Assembly (NCBI GenBank): GCA_917880885.1
Contig: OU862910.1
Location: 10,180,710 to 10,244,709 of the forward strand
Origin: Limnephilus marmoratus
Lineage: Eukaryota; Arthropoda; Insecta; Trichoptera; Limnephilidae
Direction of reading: 5' to 3'
DNA: 64,000 nt
Shown here: one piece after another, positions 10,766 to 23,400 of the stretch
How the letters are laid out: the number at the start of each line of letters is the position of its first letter
How positions within the stretch are numbered: position 1 is the first letter of the stretch
Notes under the pieces: generated by a model
The model's input: the letters and a program-made list of their open reading frames with translations, nothing else
Databases searched by the model: none
What the model was told of the DNA's origin: nothing
Made by a program: the position numbers and the translations under genes

Positions 10766-11930
10766 TAGAGTACAAAGTTATCAGTTATGCAGATGACACT
10801 GTAATTTTATTCAAAGCCCAATCATGGGAAAACGTCTTCAAAAACACGGAAGCAGCAGGGATGACTGAAGTAAATAAATGGCTAATAAATAATCTACTGA
10901 CACTAAATATTTCTAAAACAAAATACTTAACTTTCAGTAAAACATTAGCTGGTCAGCCAGATAGTCGCCCACAACTACATCTTCACCCCTGCACAGTTAC
11001 CTCATTAACTAACTCACGCTGTGTTTGTGACAAAATTGATAATGCGCAAAATATTAAATATCTCGGTTTAACTGTTGACAATAACTTAAAATGGGATCTC
11101 CAAATTAACCTAATTACAAAAAAATACGGAAACTCTCTTACATCTTCAAAACAATTGGAAACATTATGTCACTACCTCAGCTAAAAAATATATATTATGC
11201 ACTCCGTCAAAGTATTCTAATGTATGGTATTTCTGTATGGGGAGCAGCAGCAGAGACTCACCTCAAATCACTTAAAATTAATCATAAAACAATAATCAGA
11301 ATTATGTTTAGAAAGCCTTATCAACATCCGACAGAACAGATAATGATCAACAATAACCTATTAGACATAAATAAACTATTCATAAAGAAGATCATCTACA
11401 AAAACTGCATAAAAATACCACCACACTTCATAACTCACTCGCAATACACAAGAGCAAACACACACAATCAATTACAAGTACCATATATCAAATCAAATTT
11501 TGCAAAAAAACATGAATCTTACTTGGCACCATATATATTCAATAAGTTTGTAGCCCAAACAAAGACCTACGTCGCATCTAATAATTTGAACTGGGTTTTC
11601 AAAAGATTTTTAAACTGGTTGAATGTCAAGGAAAGAAGAGAGATAAGTAATATTCTTAATATCTAATATTATATATTTTCTATTTTCTACTCTGTTTTTA
11701 AATTCTGATTTTCCTCTTATTTTATTATTATTATTTTTACTATAATATATATGTTTCTTTTTTTTCTTTTTTTTACCACTTATTTGTTTTTATGTAATTA
11801 GAAATTGTTAGTTACCAGCCTCAGAACAGACTTTAGTCTAGTGAGGAGGGTAAGGAAAAAAAAATCATGTTGTACATAACTAATAATAAATAAACGCCCG
11901 GGTTGCCGGCACTGAATAATAATAATACCT
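10766..11930 (+). mobile_element. 5'-truncated copy of the LINE copy 1 family
   Basis: The copy begins just before the polymerase motif and ends with a stem-loop (11812-11853), then AATAAACGCCCGGGTTGCC and a short AATAATAAT tail. The same 3' words recur at 34590-34617 in the third copy. Confidence 0.75.
10770..11666 (+). pseudogene. LINE reverse transcriptase remnant with one frameshift
   Basis: The first part contains the catalytic YADD (about 10789-10800) followed by the NNLLTLNISKTKYLTFS region, collinear with residues 708-755 of LINE copy 1. Near 11118-11130 an indel in an A-run shifts the frame. Similarity continues in the second frame, for example ILMYGISVWG, through to the stop at 11664-11666. 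Everything upstream of the FADD region is missing. Confidence 0.75.
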
Positions 11931-11999
11931 ACCTACTCTAGGACATCTATTTTCCAATTTCTTCCATAGAACGAATTTCAAAAGTGGCTATAGTACCTA

Positions 12000-12208
12000 C
12001 GGCCCGCCAGCCGTTTGAAATCACACATAAATATGTTTTCTTTAAATTTCTCGACTTTTCTCTAATATAATTTACATGTATTATACATATAAACATTCCT
12101 CTTCAATCACTCTATCTATTGGTGAAAACCGTATGAAAATCCGTTGCGTAGTTTAAAAGGTTTACGCGCACATACATTTTGAGCGACTTCATTTTATACT
12201 ATGTAATG
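12000..12208 (-). mobile_element. Helitron fragment of the 8881/10464 family
   Basis: Shares the 5'-end half with the copy at 10464-10749, including the ACTACGCAACGGATTT word on the minus strand and a terminal TTACATAGTATAAAATG. The 3' CTAG end is missing. Confidence 0.6.
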
Positions 12209-13147
12209 ATGATGAAATGATAATGATTGTAATGAAATGAAATGATGATAAACTTTGGTAGTTCGCAATTCGCACACTAAATCTTTTGTTGGTAGTGTAT
12301 GTGAAATAAAAATACATCGTGCAAAAATGGGTAAGTACCTACTTTAAGAATGTTGTGCGTGTCGGAAAATTTGTAATAGGTAGATACATGTCGCAAAGAG
12401 AATTCTATGAAAGATTTGAAGATGTGAGAAACGAACCAAAAATCATGTTTATATATTTAAGAGTTATCCCTTATGAATAATTACGGAACCAACCAAAATG
12501 CATTCCACGAAAATATGGTGGCGTGATATTATCATGTTCTATTTCTAATGAAGAAATTTGTTACATCTGGTTAACACATGAGACAAGTTTTTTTATTGGT
12601 TAGGTAGTTTAGTTTTGCATATTTATGCTTCCTGTGTTTTACAAACGGGCCCGCATTTTGAGTCAACCGACAAAACCACATTAAATAATAAATTGTATTT
12701 TCAACTAATGATATTATACTTGATTATTATTATTCTGTTTTAGAGCGAATTTCTCAACCATAAAGTTCAACATTTCAAAACTGCATCTCAAATATAAATG
12801 ACCCAAAAAGGTTGAATAGATAAACTCTGTTGTTGTCAATTTGAATATGGAAAATGTAAGTGTATTTTAGTATCTATGCTGCAAATTAAAAATCCTAATA
12901 TCTGGTGTTTATTTGTTTATATCTATTAGGTATTAATAGTCCACAAACTGGTAAACACGTTATTTTATTATCAATAAAATAATTCAACTTGACTGATGAG
13001 AGATGGCTTGTGACTTTATTATTGACATTTCGCCATGTTATTGCCATGCACGGTGCCCCGAAACTCGTAGTACAAGCAAAAATTATCAAAATGCGTTGAA
13101 GGGCTGGCTATAGTAAAAGTTGATGTAATTTCACAATATTTTTATTC
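12209..13147. other. Unassigned spacer
   Basis: AT-rich sequence with short simple repeats of ATGATGA type at its start. No gene was supported. Confidence 0.4.
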
Positions 13148-15111
13148 AGATTACATGAGCCTCTGGTCCTGGGGGGCCTCCAAGCACCTCCGTGTTCCCT
13201 TTATCAAAACCTAAACAAGACTTTGAGGCACCAGGGCTCTGTAAAATTTATTTCCTTTTTTGAAAGCTGCATTTGTTAATAATGCTATCATAAAATGTTT
13301 TAAAAAAATTCTAAAAATTCACGGAGATACACCGTTTTATATTAAACCGTTTTAAACAGTGTGTATGTTGAATTATCCTTCAGAAAAAATTTGAACGCGT
13401 TTTTCTCAAAACTACGTTTTTAACATATTAGAAAAACTGATAACATATTAGAAATAATGATTATAAAACATATAAGAAAAACTATACAACCGATTTGCAC
13501 GCGCAAAGTTTTATACTATGGCACCATACAGAGATTTTTTTTATAAAGGCCCCCTTAGATAGGTACTAAGCACATTTTAAAGGCGCAACGACACAAAAAA
13601 AATTGTCGCTTTTTTTAATTCATTTTCTAAAAGATGCATTTGTTAATAATATTTCACCATATATTGTAAGGAAATTCGTAAAATTGACGTAGATACAGCA
13701 TCTTATATGAAAACGTTTTAAACAGTTTGTGTGTTGAATTATCTTGGTTTTTGTGTCTGTTGTTTTTTAACCTGGTTGACAACATATTAGAAAAACCCCG
13801 CATTGGGTAGGGTCCCCTAGGGTAAAGGGGCACCGAGACGAGCATTGTCTAGGGGCCCCGACATGTTAAGGCCGGCCTTGGAAGGGCCCGATTGTCCATA
13901 AGGCAGTGTACGCCACTGCAAGGGGTCCCGCATCGGTTAGGGGCCCCTAGGGTAAAGGGGCCCTGAGACGTGCATTGCTTAGGGGCCCTGGCATGGCCAT
14001 ATGGTGCACAAAGCAGTGTAAGTCACTGTCTAGGGGCCACGCATCGGCTAGGGGCCCCTACGGTAAAGGGGCCCCGAGACGTGCATTGCCTAGGGGCCCC
14101 GACATATATAAGCCGGCCCTGCCAGGCAGTGTAGGCCACTGCCTTTGAAAATCCAGTCACTATATATAGCCAGGCCGTATTATCCTTAAGACGTGTAGTC
14201 TACTGCCTAGGTACACCGCATCGGATAAGGGCCCTTAGGGTAAAGGGGTTCCAACATGCTTAAGCTGGTCCCGGCAGGGCCGTATTGTCCATACGGCAGT
14301 ATAGGGCACTGCCTTTGAAAATCCAATAACAATATCCAGGGCCGTATTATCCGTAAAAAGTGGGCAACTGCCTAGGAGCCCCACATCGGGTAGGGGCCCC
14401 TAGGGTAAAGGGGCCCCAACATGTTTAAGCCTGGCCTTGCAGGGCCGTATTGTCCATAAGGCACTATAGGGCACTGCCTTTGAAAATCCAGTAACTATAG
14501 CCAGGGTCGTATTATCCATAAGAAGTGTAGGCAACTGCCTTGGGGCCCCGCATCGGGTAGGGGCCCCTAGGGAAAAGGGGCCCCGAGACGTGCATTGCCT
14601 AGTGGCCCAACATGTTTAATCCGGCCCCGAATATGACACCACTTAGGGATTGTTTTGTAAAGGGCCCCCTTCCAATTTATTTTTATTTTTATGAACGATG
14701 AACATTTACCATAAAAAATTAAATGATTATTATCTTTTTTTAGATATCGAAATTCCCTTACATGGTGCAATAGACACTGGATTTTCAAACTAATTAAGAA
14801 TTGGTTAATGCAAATCGGATGTATAGTTTTGTTTAATATGTTGTCAGGTTGAAAAACGTGTTACAAAATTTCGAGAAAAACGCATTCAAAGTTTTGCTGA
14901 AGGATAATTCAAAACTGTTTCAAACGGTTTCACATAAAATATTGTATCTCCGTCAATTTACCGAATTTCTTTTAAAAAAATTTTACAGTGTCCTGGTGCC
15001 TTAAAGGCATGTTTCAGATTTGATCAAGGGAACATGGAGGAGTTTGGGGGCCCCCCAGAAGCGGGGGCCCGGGGCGGGCCGCCCCCGCCGCCCCCCCTTA
15101 GTCCGCTACTG
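13148..15111. mobile_element. Large fold-back hAT-like element
   Basis: The sequence at 13148-13500 is repeated in inverted form at 14820-15070, including the word GTTCCCTT near TCAAA and the GGCACCAGG block. The right end reads CCGCTACTG, the reverse complement of a hAT-like CAGTAGCGG terminus. The left terminus and TSD are not clear. The centre holds the GGGGCCCC array (13790-14640). No transposase motif was found. Confidence 0.5.
13790..14640. repeat. GGGGCCCC-containing tandem array, unit roughly 113-177 bp
   Basis: The block GGGGCCCCTAGGGTAAAGG, or a close variant, recurs near 13808, 13936, 14049, 14226, 14391 and 14560. Between blocks are shared words such as GGGCCGTATTGTCCATA and CACTGCCTTTGAAAATCCA. 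Spacing varies because some units lack part of the repeat. Confidence 0.75.
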
Positions 15112-15440
15112 GGTGGAGGGGGGGTTCGAACAACGCGTTACGTAACATGTGTTTCTTTATTTAGATAAAAAAAACTAGGGAATTAAAATCTTCCAAGTTG
15201 GCAATCCTTTTCGTTCTCGAAATCTCTTGTTTTATTTATTACCGCAAACGCGATTAAAATAAGAATAAAGGTATTTAAGCGACTTTCCAGTACTTTGCGC
15301 AACTGAATTGTGACTTTCAGGTAAAAATTGTCACTTGGTCGTTACGTAACGTTTAGGGGGGGGGGGGGGGTGATACGGAAAAATTGTTGAAATACAGTGT
15401 AATTGCCATAATATGTGCGTAAAAGTGCGGCGTTTAATTC

Positions 15441-15512
15441 CCAGTTTTTTTTAAATATATAAGGGGAATAACTACCAGTTTTTTTAAATATATAAGGGGA
15501 ATAACTACCAGT
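15441..15512 (+). repeat. Direct duplication of about 35 bp
   Basis: The unit AAATATATAAGGGGAATAAC with an adjoining CTACCAG and T-run occurs twice back to back. Confidence 0.7.
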
Positions 15513-15540
15513 TTTTTTTATCCTTTAGTTAACGAAAAAT

Positions 15541-15690
15541 AAGGGAAAAAAGGAGACCGATATTACTATCTCATTGTCTCGCAAGCTAAATGCTATGTAT
15601 GTGTTTGTCTCTTTTTAGTGTCGATATTTTTCGTTTCATCGAGTTTCAAATCACAACGGTGCCAAAGAAGCTTTCACTTCAAAAAAGTTT
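15541..15690 (-). repeat. TIR repeat family A, partial copy
   Basis: Carries the GGAGACCGATATTAC to CTTTCACTTCAA part of the family. The other end is missing. Confidence 0.6.
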
Positions 15691-17734
15691 TTTTGGTTTT
15701 CGATGGTGTGATGTAGATCAGTGTTCCGCAAAGAGTGTGTCGCGGCACACTAGTGTACCGTGGTCATTTGTTGGTGTACCTACCTACCTCACAGACTTGT
15801 TGAAATAAAATATCGATACATGTATTGATATTTTTAGTTCGATTATTTTTGGGCCATATATTTAATGTTTCAATGTATCGATTTAAAATTCCAAGTAAAT
15901 ATTAAAAAAGGTATAGATATCTACAAATTAATATTTTTTTCAAACCACCAAAACCGACCACTTGATTTCAGATAATAATTATTAAATTTATTAGAAATAA
16001 TGTCTGTTGATTGGGATTAATTTACTAATGTGAGATGATTAGACTAAATATGATAGATTTTTAGAGAGGCCAATATCCTCTAATGATATTTGCGAAAACT
16101 ATCGATATAGATCTATTTTAATTACAAATAAATAGCCCATAATACGTGTACATAATCATAATGGATAATTTCATTAAACGTACCTCACCTCAATTGTCTC
16201 GACTGAAACTAATGATTCCCAAGAAGAAGCGAAGAAAAAAACCTAAGCTTGTTAATCGAAAATTCGTTCAGATTTTGCTTCTCTGCTTAAAAAAGAAGAA
16301 TGGGTAGTAAAATTTGCATATCTGGCGGATATATGTGCTCATTTAAATATTAAGTGAACATTGGTTTTTTCTTTGGTATACATATAAAATTTCTTGATTT
16401 GGTAGGTGCACCTTGATCATGAAAAGTTTGCGGAACACTGATATAGATCGCCAGTTTCCCGCTTGTACTGCAGGTTTCCGGACATTGGAGGGGACCCCAC
16501 CACTTTCCCAATGGCGTTATAAGGAAACATATGGTTTCCTCCTTCACCGCACACGTCAAGACTCTACTTTTATTTTTAACGAAGCTACATTTATTTGAAC
16601 GACTCTAGACCCTCCAATGTCCATGCATACGGGGTTAGTAAGCAGTATGCAAGTACTTACATTAACATTATACAAAAGATAAATAGAAGTAGCAGCCCGT
16701 GGAATAATTCTTCTGAAATAGGTAACATCAAAACGAGAAAATAGTGTTAGTAAAAGAAAAATAAAAATAACGGCTATGACCAGTCTAATAAACCTTCTGT
16801 AAATAAAATAAGTAATGAGGAAAAAAACAGTTATATTATTATGTTATAATGTAAGCAATTACTATAATAGCGGAAAAAAATATATATGAAAAGAAAAGCC
16901 AGAGAAAGTATTCCATAGACCACCGGGCAGTCCCAATGAGAATGCGTATAGCTATTGGCCTAACCGCAGACGATGCTCGAAGTCCGCGCCCTTTAGCCAG
17001 TTCCCCGATTTTGCCTCGAAGAAATGTACTTGGGAGAGGAGGGGAAGTTTTTGAAGACCTTGAGGAAAAGATGAGCGTCGGGTTACCGGAGGGGGGACGA
17101 AAGGACATCGAGACCGCGCGGTTACGCCTCAGGCCAACGCATGACGATGCGGGAGGCGCGGGCGGATCGCGGGAAAACCACTCCGGTGTGTGTTCGCCTG
17201 GCAATGTGCATGGACAAGGTCTATCCCACCCCCTTTCTATGGGGAAACGACGATACATAACATGTTCAGTTCAGTTTTCAGTTTCAGTTTTCAGTTCAGG
17301 TTTCCGGGCACCGTGTATATTATAAGTGCTACAATCGACCAGTCCTATCCAGTATAAAAATATCTTCGGCAAACAAAGCGATAACCCCAATCCCCGCTGA
17401 GTAATATAATAACGTTATTTTGTCACTGATAAAAATACTCGTAATAAAATACTTTATCAAGTACAGAGTGAGGTACTTGCTTGGTGCCAACTTGTATTCA
17501 ATTTATCGATCAACAATAAACTTATCGTGGTACAAACTTCAGTTAGGTATTAAATTAATATAATGTGATATTGCGTATCGCTTTAAAATAAGCGTAATAA
17601 ATAAATCATTTCAAATCTCGTGCAATTTGTCATTTATTTCATTACATATTCTTATTCTAGAATATTGCTTGACATTAAACAAATTAACGATATAATCAAA
17701 TTTAAATCATCACTAAAAACATTTCACACCAATT
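15691..17734. other. Mostly unassigned; GC-richer island at 16915-17260
   Basis: Most of this interval shows nothing. Bases 16915-17260 are distinctly GC-rich with open frames on both strands, but no protein family was recognised in any frame and no splice structure stands out. It may be a promoter or first exon, or a decayed element. Confidence 0.35.
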
Positions 17735-17737
17735 TGG

Positions 17738-18062
17738 GAGGCGGGAATGGGTACTACCGCCCCGGGAACCTTTACTGGATAACCAACACCTCTGCCACAG
17801 GTCACCCCAAGTGGTTTGCTACGTTTGGTGATTTAGCAGGGGTGCCCAGGTCCATGGGGTGAGGTTTGTCTAGATCTTGGAGGCGGATGACCTGGACACA
17901 CTGAACCCCATATTCCTACCCACCCCTTAAATCCTGTCCTTCCCAGAACTCTCCTCTCCTTCCTTTCCTTTAAAAAAACCCTCCACATAGCATCCCCAAA
18001 GATGACATAGGCCCTGAGGGAAATTATTTTCCTCTGGGCCTCCTGTGTGGAGCTCATGTAAA
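17738..18062 (+). repeat. Interspersed repeat family B
   Basis: Shared with an inverted copy at 40185-40494 and a shorter copy at 55120-55285. Common words include GGATAACCAACA, GTGGTTTGCTACGTTTGGTG and GACATAGGCCCTGAGGGAAA. Open frames across it are not conserved. Class unknown. Confidence 0.65.
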
Positions 18063-18120
18063 AAAAAATCGTTTAAACTGAATACCTTTATACATATCTC
18101 TGTTTTTTTCTCATATAATG

Positions 18121-18300
18121 TAGGGAACGTACCCATACTACGTGACCAACTTTTTGCAATTTTTAACACCCCCCCCCCCCCCTCCCCCCCCCCCCTCCCC
18201 CCCGGTGACCAAAAAAGCGCCCCCCGCCGCTCATTTGTACCAAGCGTGGTATTTTGAAGACCCCCCCTGAACAGGTCACGTAGTATAGGTACGTTCCCTA
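18121..18300. mobile_element. MITE with 24-bp TIR starting GGGAACGTACCC
   Basis: The ends are GGGAACGTACCCATACTACG and, inverted, CGTAGTATAGGTACGTTCCC, flanked by TA. The interior is poly-C and C-rich. Relatives lie at 20764-20930 and, 5'-truncated, at 30075-30203. The transposase superfamily is undecided between Tc1/mariner and PIF/Harbinger. Confidence 0.7.
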
Positions 18301-18492
18301 ACATGTTTGGTTTGGTTTTATAATATATTATGTTTCGTAATAGTATATTTGCATTTATTGGGTTATCCGGAAGAAATGGTTGTACCTATAAACTACACCT
18401 TTGTACTCGCATTTTTGTGCAATAAATGTTTTTTTTTTTAATTTTGAATGGCTCGATCTTTCCAAACGAAATTCTAGATCTAATAAAAAATC

Positions 18493-18747
18493 AGAGTGTA
18501 CAATTCATACGCGGTAGAAGTCAAGCCTTCAAAAAACTAAAGTAGACAAGAGTGGGGAGACCACGAAGCACCGCCCAAAGAGGAGACCGATAGGCTCGAA
18601 GCATCACACAAAGGGGAGACCGATTATACTATAAAATTCTGTCGAAGGCTAAATCTATAGATGTACGTGTTTTTTAGTGTCGCTATTTTTTGTTTCATCG
18701 AGTTTCAAATCACAACGGTGCTAAAGAAGTTTTCACTTCAAAAAGTC
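18493..18747 (-). repeat. TIR repeat family A, short copy without tRNA-like module
   Basis: Runs from the GAAGTCAAGCCTTC end to GTTTTCACTTCAA in inverted orientation relative to the copy at 6591. The internal tRNA-like segment is absent. Confidence 0.6.
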
Positions 18748-19034
18748 TACAGAAAATGCTTATTTAATATATTTTTTTTATACAATCGCTATTGTTGTGA
18801 AATAAATATTTATATATTTAAATATTTTTGGGTACCTAACCAGGACCGAATATAGGTAAAGACAGATAAACGATTTGAACATGTTTTGTGTATCTTTCAT
18901 TTTAAATAAAATATGTAAGTATTGTTGTTGTTATTTTTTTGTTGTTAAGTTTTGTTATTAACTGCGACTACTCTCAACACAGGAGTTTCTAGTGAGACAG
19001 GCATAGCACATCACCGATGTAGGTAATCTAATTA

Positions 19035-19170
19035 ATAAAGATGGGAAAAAAGGTCATCAGAGCGATACTGAGAGTATTTTCCATTGTGAAATGTGCCGCA
19101 AATAAACCATGTATTATTTTTGAATTGCGACACAAAAAAAAATAAAAATAAAAAAAATTGAACCCGCGCT
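19035..19170 (-). mobile_element. SINE family S fragment
   Basis: Contains the CGATACTGAGAGTATTTTCC and GTGCCGCAAATA words of the SINE body in reverse orientation. It is truncated before the promoter head. Confidence 0.5.
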
Positions 19171-19196
19171 CTCCACAGATCGTCAAATGAATGAAT

Positions 19197-19590
19197 ACAT
19201 GTTTTTTTTATGCATGAATATCTCACAAGAGTCTCAGCTGCTCCCGTCTGAGCCAGTGAGACTATGGCATCCCCAATTGGGGTATATTGGGAGGCTGAAG
19301 GTGGTGGGGAGGAGAAGGTGGGGAAGTACCTGGCTATTCAGATTTGGTCACCAAACACGGCTAAAGCCATTTCAAGCAACGTTTCAATTCTGAATGGTTG
19401 CTTTACACAAGGGCGATACTGACAGTATCTTTCACTCTGGAACGTGCCGCAAATATACCATATATTATTTTAAATGAATTAATTGTGAAATAACACAAAT
19501 TAATCAAATAAAATTTATTTGCCCCCGCCGGAATTCGATCCCGCGACCTTCGGATTGCGTTCAAAAGCCTTACCGCTAGACTACGCCGGC
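19197..19590 (-). mobile_element. tRNA-headed SINE, family S
   Basis: Reading leftward from 19590 the head shows GCGTAGTCTAGCGGTAAGGC (box A region) and GCGGGATCGAATTCC (box B). It is followed by the AATAAATTTTATTTG linker, the GCGGCACGTTCCAGAG body and an A-rich end near 19200. The head differs from the copies at 26137 and 51126, but the body is the same. Confidence 0.7.
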
Positions 19591-20079
19591 CGTCATGTGC
19601 CTCAAACTACCCAAGCAGCTACCATTTTACGCGTAGCAACTGTTTCACCTTTCAAAATGTAAAATATATTGTTTTTCAAATTTATTGGTCGCAGCTGGTA
19701 AAAAATCAACTTGGTTTAACCGACCCTTCTTATTCACAAACGTTCCATTCAGCTGTTTTACGTAATGATTCCGGGATTCAAGGATGAAGCGTCCTTCACG
19801 GGCGAAGGACAACTCCCCAACCCTTATACCTTCCCTCCCCATTCACCATTCACACCGGCCTGTGAACGCCCTCTCTACCCTCGCCGTATTGATCCGGGTA
19901 TATCAACCTTCATACATATTGTCTACATTCACATCCATGCAATGTGTTACAGAACACTCCCCTCCCCATCTTTGACGGACTAAATTTAGACTGAACATTA
20001 ATTTTTTGAACCCCTAAAATTATTCACAATGTTTCCACAAAGAATTAAAATTTTTCTTGGCATTCTTTTTAATTGATTA

Positions 20080-20668
20080 CTAGCTGCTTCCCAGCATGTG
20101 TTGCAATGCAATATTCAAAGAAAAAAATTGTTTCTCCCTGCATGTCCTTTCCCGTGCGTCCCCGTTTCCCTCCCGCGTTCCTCTTCCACTTTTCTCGCCT
20201 TCCCTCTCCCCCGTGCCGCCAACCCCCCTCATCATATATTCAGTCCCAGTGCATTTAGTTTTCAAACAGCTTGCGTGCCAGCTATTTTTTTTTTTAATTT
20301 TCATTTTTCGCATATTACAAATATTCATTTTTGTATATTATAAAAACAATCAATCAAATTTGGTACCTACGTCTTTAATTTTAAAAATCTACAGACAATT
20401 ATTTTGTTACAAAAAAAGAAGCTGCCTGCTTAATTCGATTTCATCAAACGCGCGAACTGTCAAACGTGCGAAGTTAAAATAGTCGTTAAGTTTTCTGAAA
20501 TTATCCAATTTTCTGAGCAAATTTCTTATTTTTTCTTTTCGTAAGGATCTTCTACAAAGTATCAGAAAACTAATTAAAAAAGATGAATGAAATAGGTAAA
20601 GTCATTCTGAAGATATGGCGTGACCAAGGGAAACAGGGATTCATTTTTATATTAGGTACATATAGAGA
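20080..20668 (-). mobile_element. Non-autonomous Helitron
   Basis: On the minus strand it starts TCTCTATATGTACC after an A and ends GGGAAGCAGCTAG before a T. The 5' part has the ATAAAAATGAATCCCTGTTT word typical of insect Helitrons. The GC-rich 3' half (CCTTCC-type tracts) is shared with 27124-27852. No Rep/helicase coding is present. Confidence 0.7.
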
Positions 20669-20763
20669 TTAACACGGACATCCAAATTATTAAAATTTAA
20701 ATGAGATTTTTCATCCTTGCAATACATATTTGAAATCGATGTTTTGGTACTAACCAGACAGAT

Positions 20764-20930
20764 TAGGGAACGTACCCATACTACGTGACACTTTTAGGGG
20801 GGGGGGGGTCTTCAAAATGTCACGCTCCATACAAATGAGCGGCGGGTTGCTTAGGATTTTGGTCACCGGGGGAGGGGGGGGGGGGTAAAAATTGCAAAAA
20901 GTTGGTCACGTAGTATGGGTACGTTCCCTT
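20764..20930. mobile_element. MITE with GGGAACGTACCC TIR
   Basis: Both ends match the copy at 18121, enclosing poly-G tracts. The flanks read TTA on both sides. Confidence 0.7.
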
Positions 20931-21552
20931 AGGTACTCAAAGTAAAAGACAAAGTAGTCGTTTATGGCAAAAGTTAACGAGTTTTTTCCCGGTTTTGGCG
21001 TTATTTTTGTTGATTTCTCATGATGAAACAGAAAAGGGCCTTTTTGGCCCATATATCAAAAGTACTTTTGTTGGTAAAATAAGAAAAAATATTTTAATGA
21101 CAGTGAAAAAACCCCGACGTTTCCCGGGCTTTACGCGGAATTTTTCGAAATCTAACGTAGACAGTGGACCTTCGACCTTCCTTTTTTTTGAAGGTCAAGT
21201 GTGCAAAAATTCATCAATCTCAGAATAAAACTTTGATTTGTATAAATCAATTCCACGACACCCACTCGGTGTATGCTACGCGGCCACCCGCCACAGACAA
21301 CAGACACTCTCCTTTACATAAATTTAATAGATTTATATACCTACACGTTTTACTTATATTCTTTATATGTAAATAGATTTGTATTCTATAGCTTCATTTT
21401 CAGATCTCACCTCGGGAGCTGTAGAAAAGAGGCTTGTGGTTTTCCATTCATAGTCATCTAAATTATTTAAGTGAGTAAGTTCCTAGGTACTTCAATGCTA
21501 TTTAATTATCGATAAAAATTTGTAACAAAATCTACCAAATATTAAAAGACAT
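20931..21552. other. Unassigned spacer
   Basis: No recognised gene or repeat boundary. Confidence 0.4.
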
Positions 21553-22030
21553 CTGACGTTATTATTACGTTAACGTCTGTATGGTTGAAATTTAAGAATC
21601 CGACTACGAGTACAACTCTGACGCCGCGCCTTACGCAAAACCGTTTTCGTACGTGGAGTTTGTTACAAATCTACTTTTGTAATAGAACCGAATTAAAGCA
21701 ATGCCAAGAGATAGCGCCACTTACGTTAACAGCTAGCGCGAGGAACGTCGGCTAGCAGGCGTAAGTAGTATTGGATTCGTACTTTCGTGAATTTCTGTGA
21801 GTATGGAGAGATGGATGATATGATTATTATTGTAACTGGTAGTTATGATTTCTACCACGCTTCTATACATATATTATACATGACGTCATTGCCTGTCGCG
21901 GTTACTTTGTCCCGGTGACTAGCTGTCACTGGATCTGAGGAACCGGCTATTTTTGGAACCGGTTCCAATCGTATTTATAAAATGGTCACCAACGCTTAAA
22001 CCGGGCGTAGCCGAACCAAAAGCCGCCCGC
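21553..22030 (+). repeat. Interspersed repeat family E
   Basis: Shared with 32427-32815 plus 34637-34730, where a LINE interrupts the second copy. Common words include ATTACGTTAACGTCTGTATG, GCGCCACTTACGTTAA, GGATCTGAGGAACCGGC and AAAATGGTCACCAAC. No TIR or coding was seen. Confidence 0.65.
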
Positions 22031-23190
22031 GGGGAATTGCTAGTTCAGATGATTGTGTCGTTGTGTGGAATCACCGGGATGAAAAAAAAATCTACAGAAA
22101 AAATGTAACATAAGACTAAGATTCGAGCTCGAGATAAGTTCGAGCTTTATTTCATTACTTTATTATTTTATAAAATTCTAAATGATTTATTAATTTTTTT
22201 ATCAAATCTATTCAGGCTCAAATTTATTACTTATTTATAGTGAAAAACCTCCACAATCTTTTTAACGCTTTTATAAATGAATTAAATTTAAATATGTAAG
22301 TAAGTACCTACCATACTATATTCAATAAAATCAGCAATAAATTAACCGCGACCAAGGTTCTTAGAAAATATATACATAAATTCTAAGAACCCTGAACTGG
22401 GGCGATAATGCTGAACATTAACTTTTAATTTTTAAGTTGTTGCAAAACATTTTTGTCAGCTATTTATTTATTAAGTTTCTTATTAAAATATTGTTTTGAT
22501 TAAAAAGTGTTTTGAAATCAATATCAGGGCACACTCGGAATGCATTATTTAATTACAAACATGATTAATACTTACGTTTAAATATAATTTTGTTTTATTA
22601 TGTTTTAGTGATAAGGTTATTTTCCTGTGATAAAATTATCAACCAGTTTTCATTGATTAGAGACGAATAATAGAACAGTTTCAGTTGTTATTAATTTATA
22701 ATGAGAACTTTAATGTAAACATAACAACTTTACATATCACAAACACCACACTGATACTAATTTCATACATGCTTATTAAAATTCAGGTGTAATAATAATC
22801 TACTAAAATAAGAAAACATTTATTTTAATTTATTTTTTTATTGATTCAATAATATTACGTATTTTCAAATATTATAAGCTAATGTGGGCCTCACTGGGTA
22901 CTTTGCCCGTGCTGAGGTCCCCATTTTACAATTTGATAAAATTCAACATAAAGACAATATAAATTAATTTTTAAAAATACTGAGATGAAATAAAATCAAA
23001 TTCAATAATAAAGGCAGTGTTGAACATAATAACTTTAAATCGGCAATATTATTTATTACGGTTATTAAATGTGTGTAATTTTGCCTTTTTTATCTTTAAC
23101 CCTTCATTTAATTAGTAGGGGCAGGTCTCAAAATAAATGCCCCCCCCCTCGCAAGTTACGTTATAATATTTAATAAACACTGGACGAGTT
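22031..23190. other. AT-rich spacer
   Basis: Nothing recognised. Confidence 0.4.
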
Positions 23191-23400
23191 GTTTAAAAAA
23201 ATTGGACAATTCATCAAACATTTGAAGTTAACTTTCACGTTCTGTGTACATTCTATTCAGGTTCTGTTATAATATCATTATAGGCCATTTGCTTCATAAA
23301 ATTGAAATAATCACAGAACTTGAATAGAACATTCACAGAACGTGAAAATTAACTTCAAATATTTGATGAATTGCTCAAATATTTTGAAACGACCCATCTT
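23190..23400. repeat. Fold-back repeat, arms about 60 bp
   Basis: The left arm (23205-23275) contains TTTGAAGTTAACTTTCACG and the right arm (23325-23385) its imperfect reverse complement CGTGAAAATTAACTTCAAA. The loop is about 40 bp. Confidence 0.7.

Noticed and set aside
16839..17325. 139- and 129-codon overlapping frames on both strands
   Set aside because: Low stop density follows from GC content; no motif or splice pattern was recognised in either.
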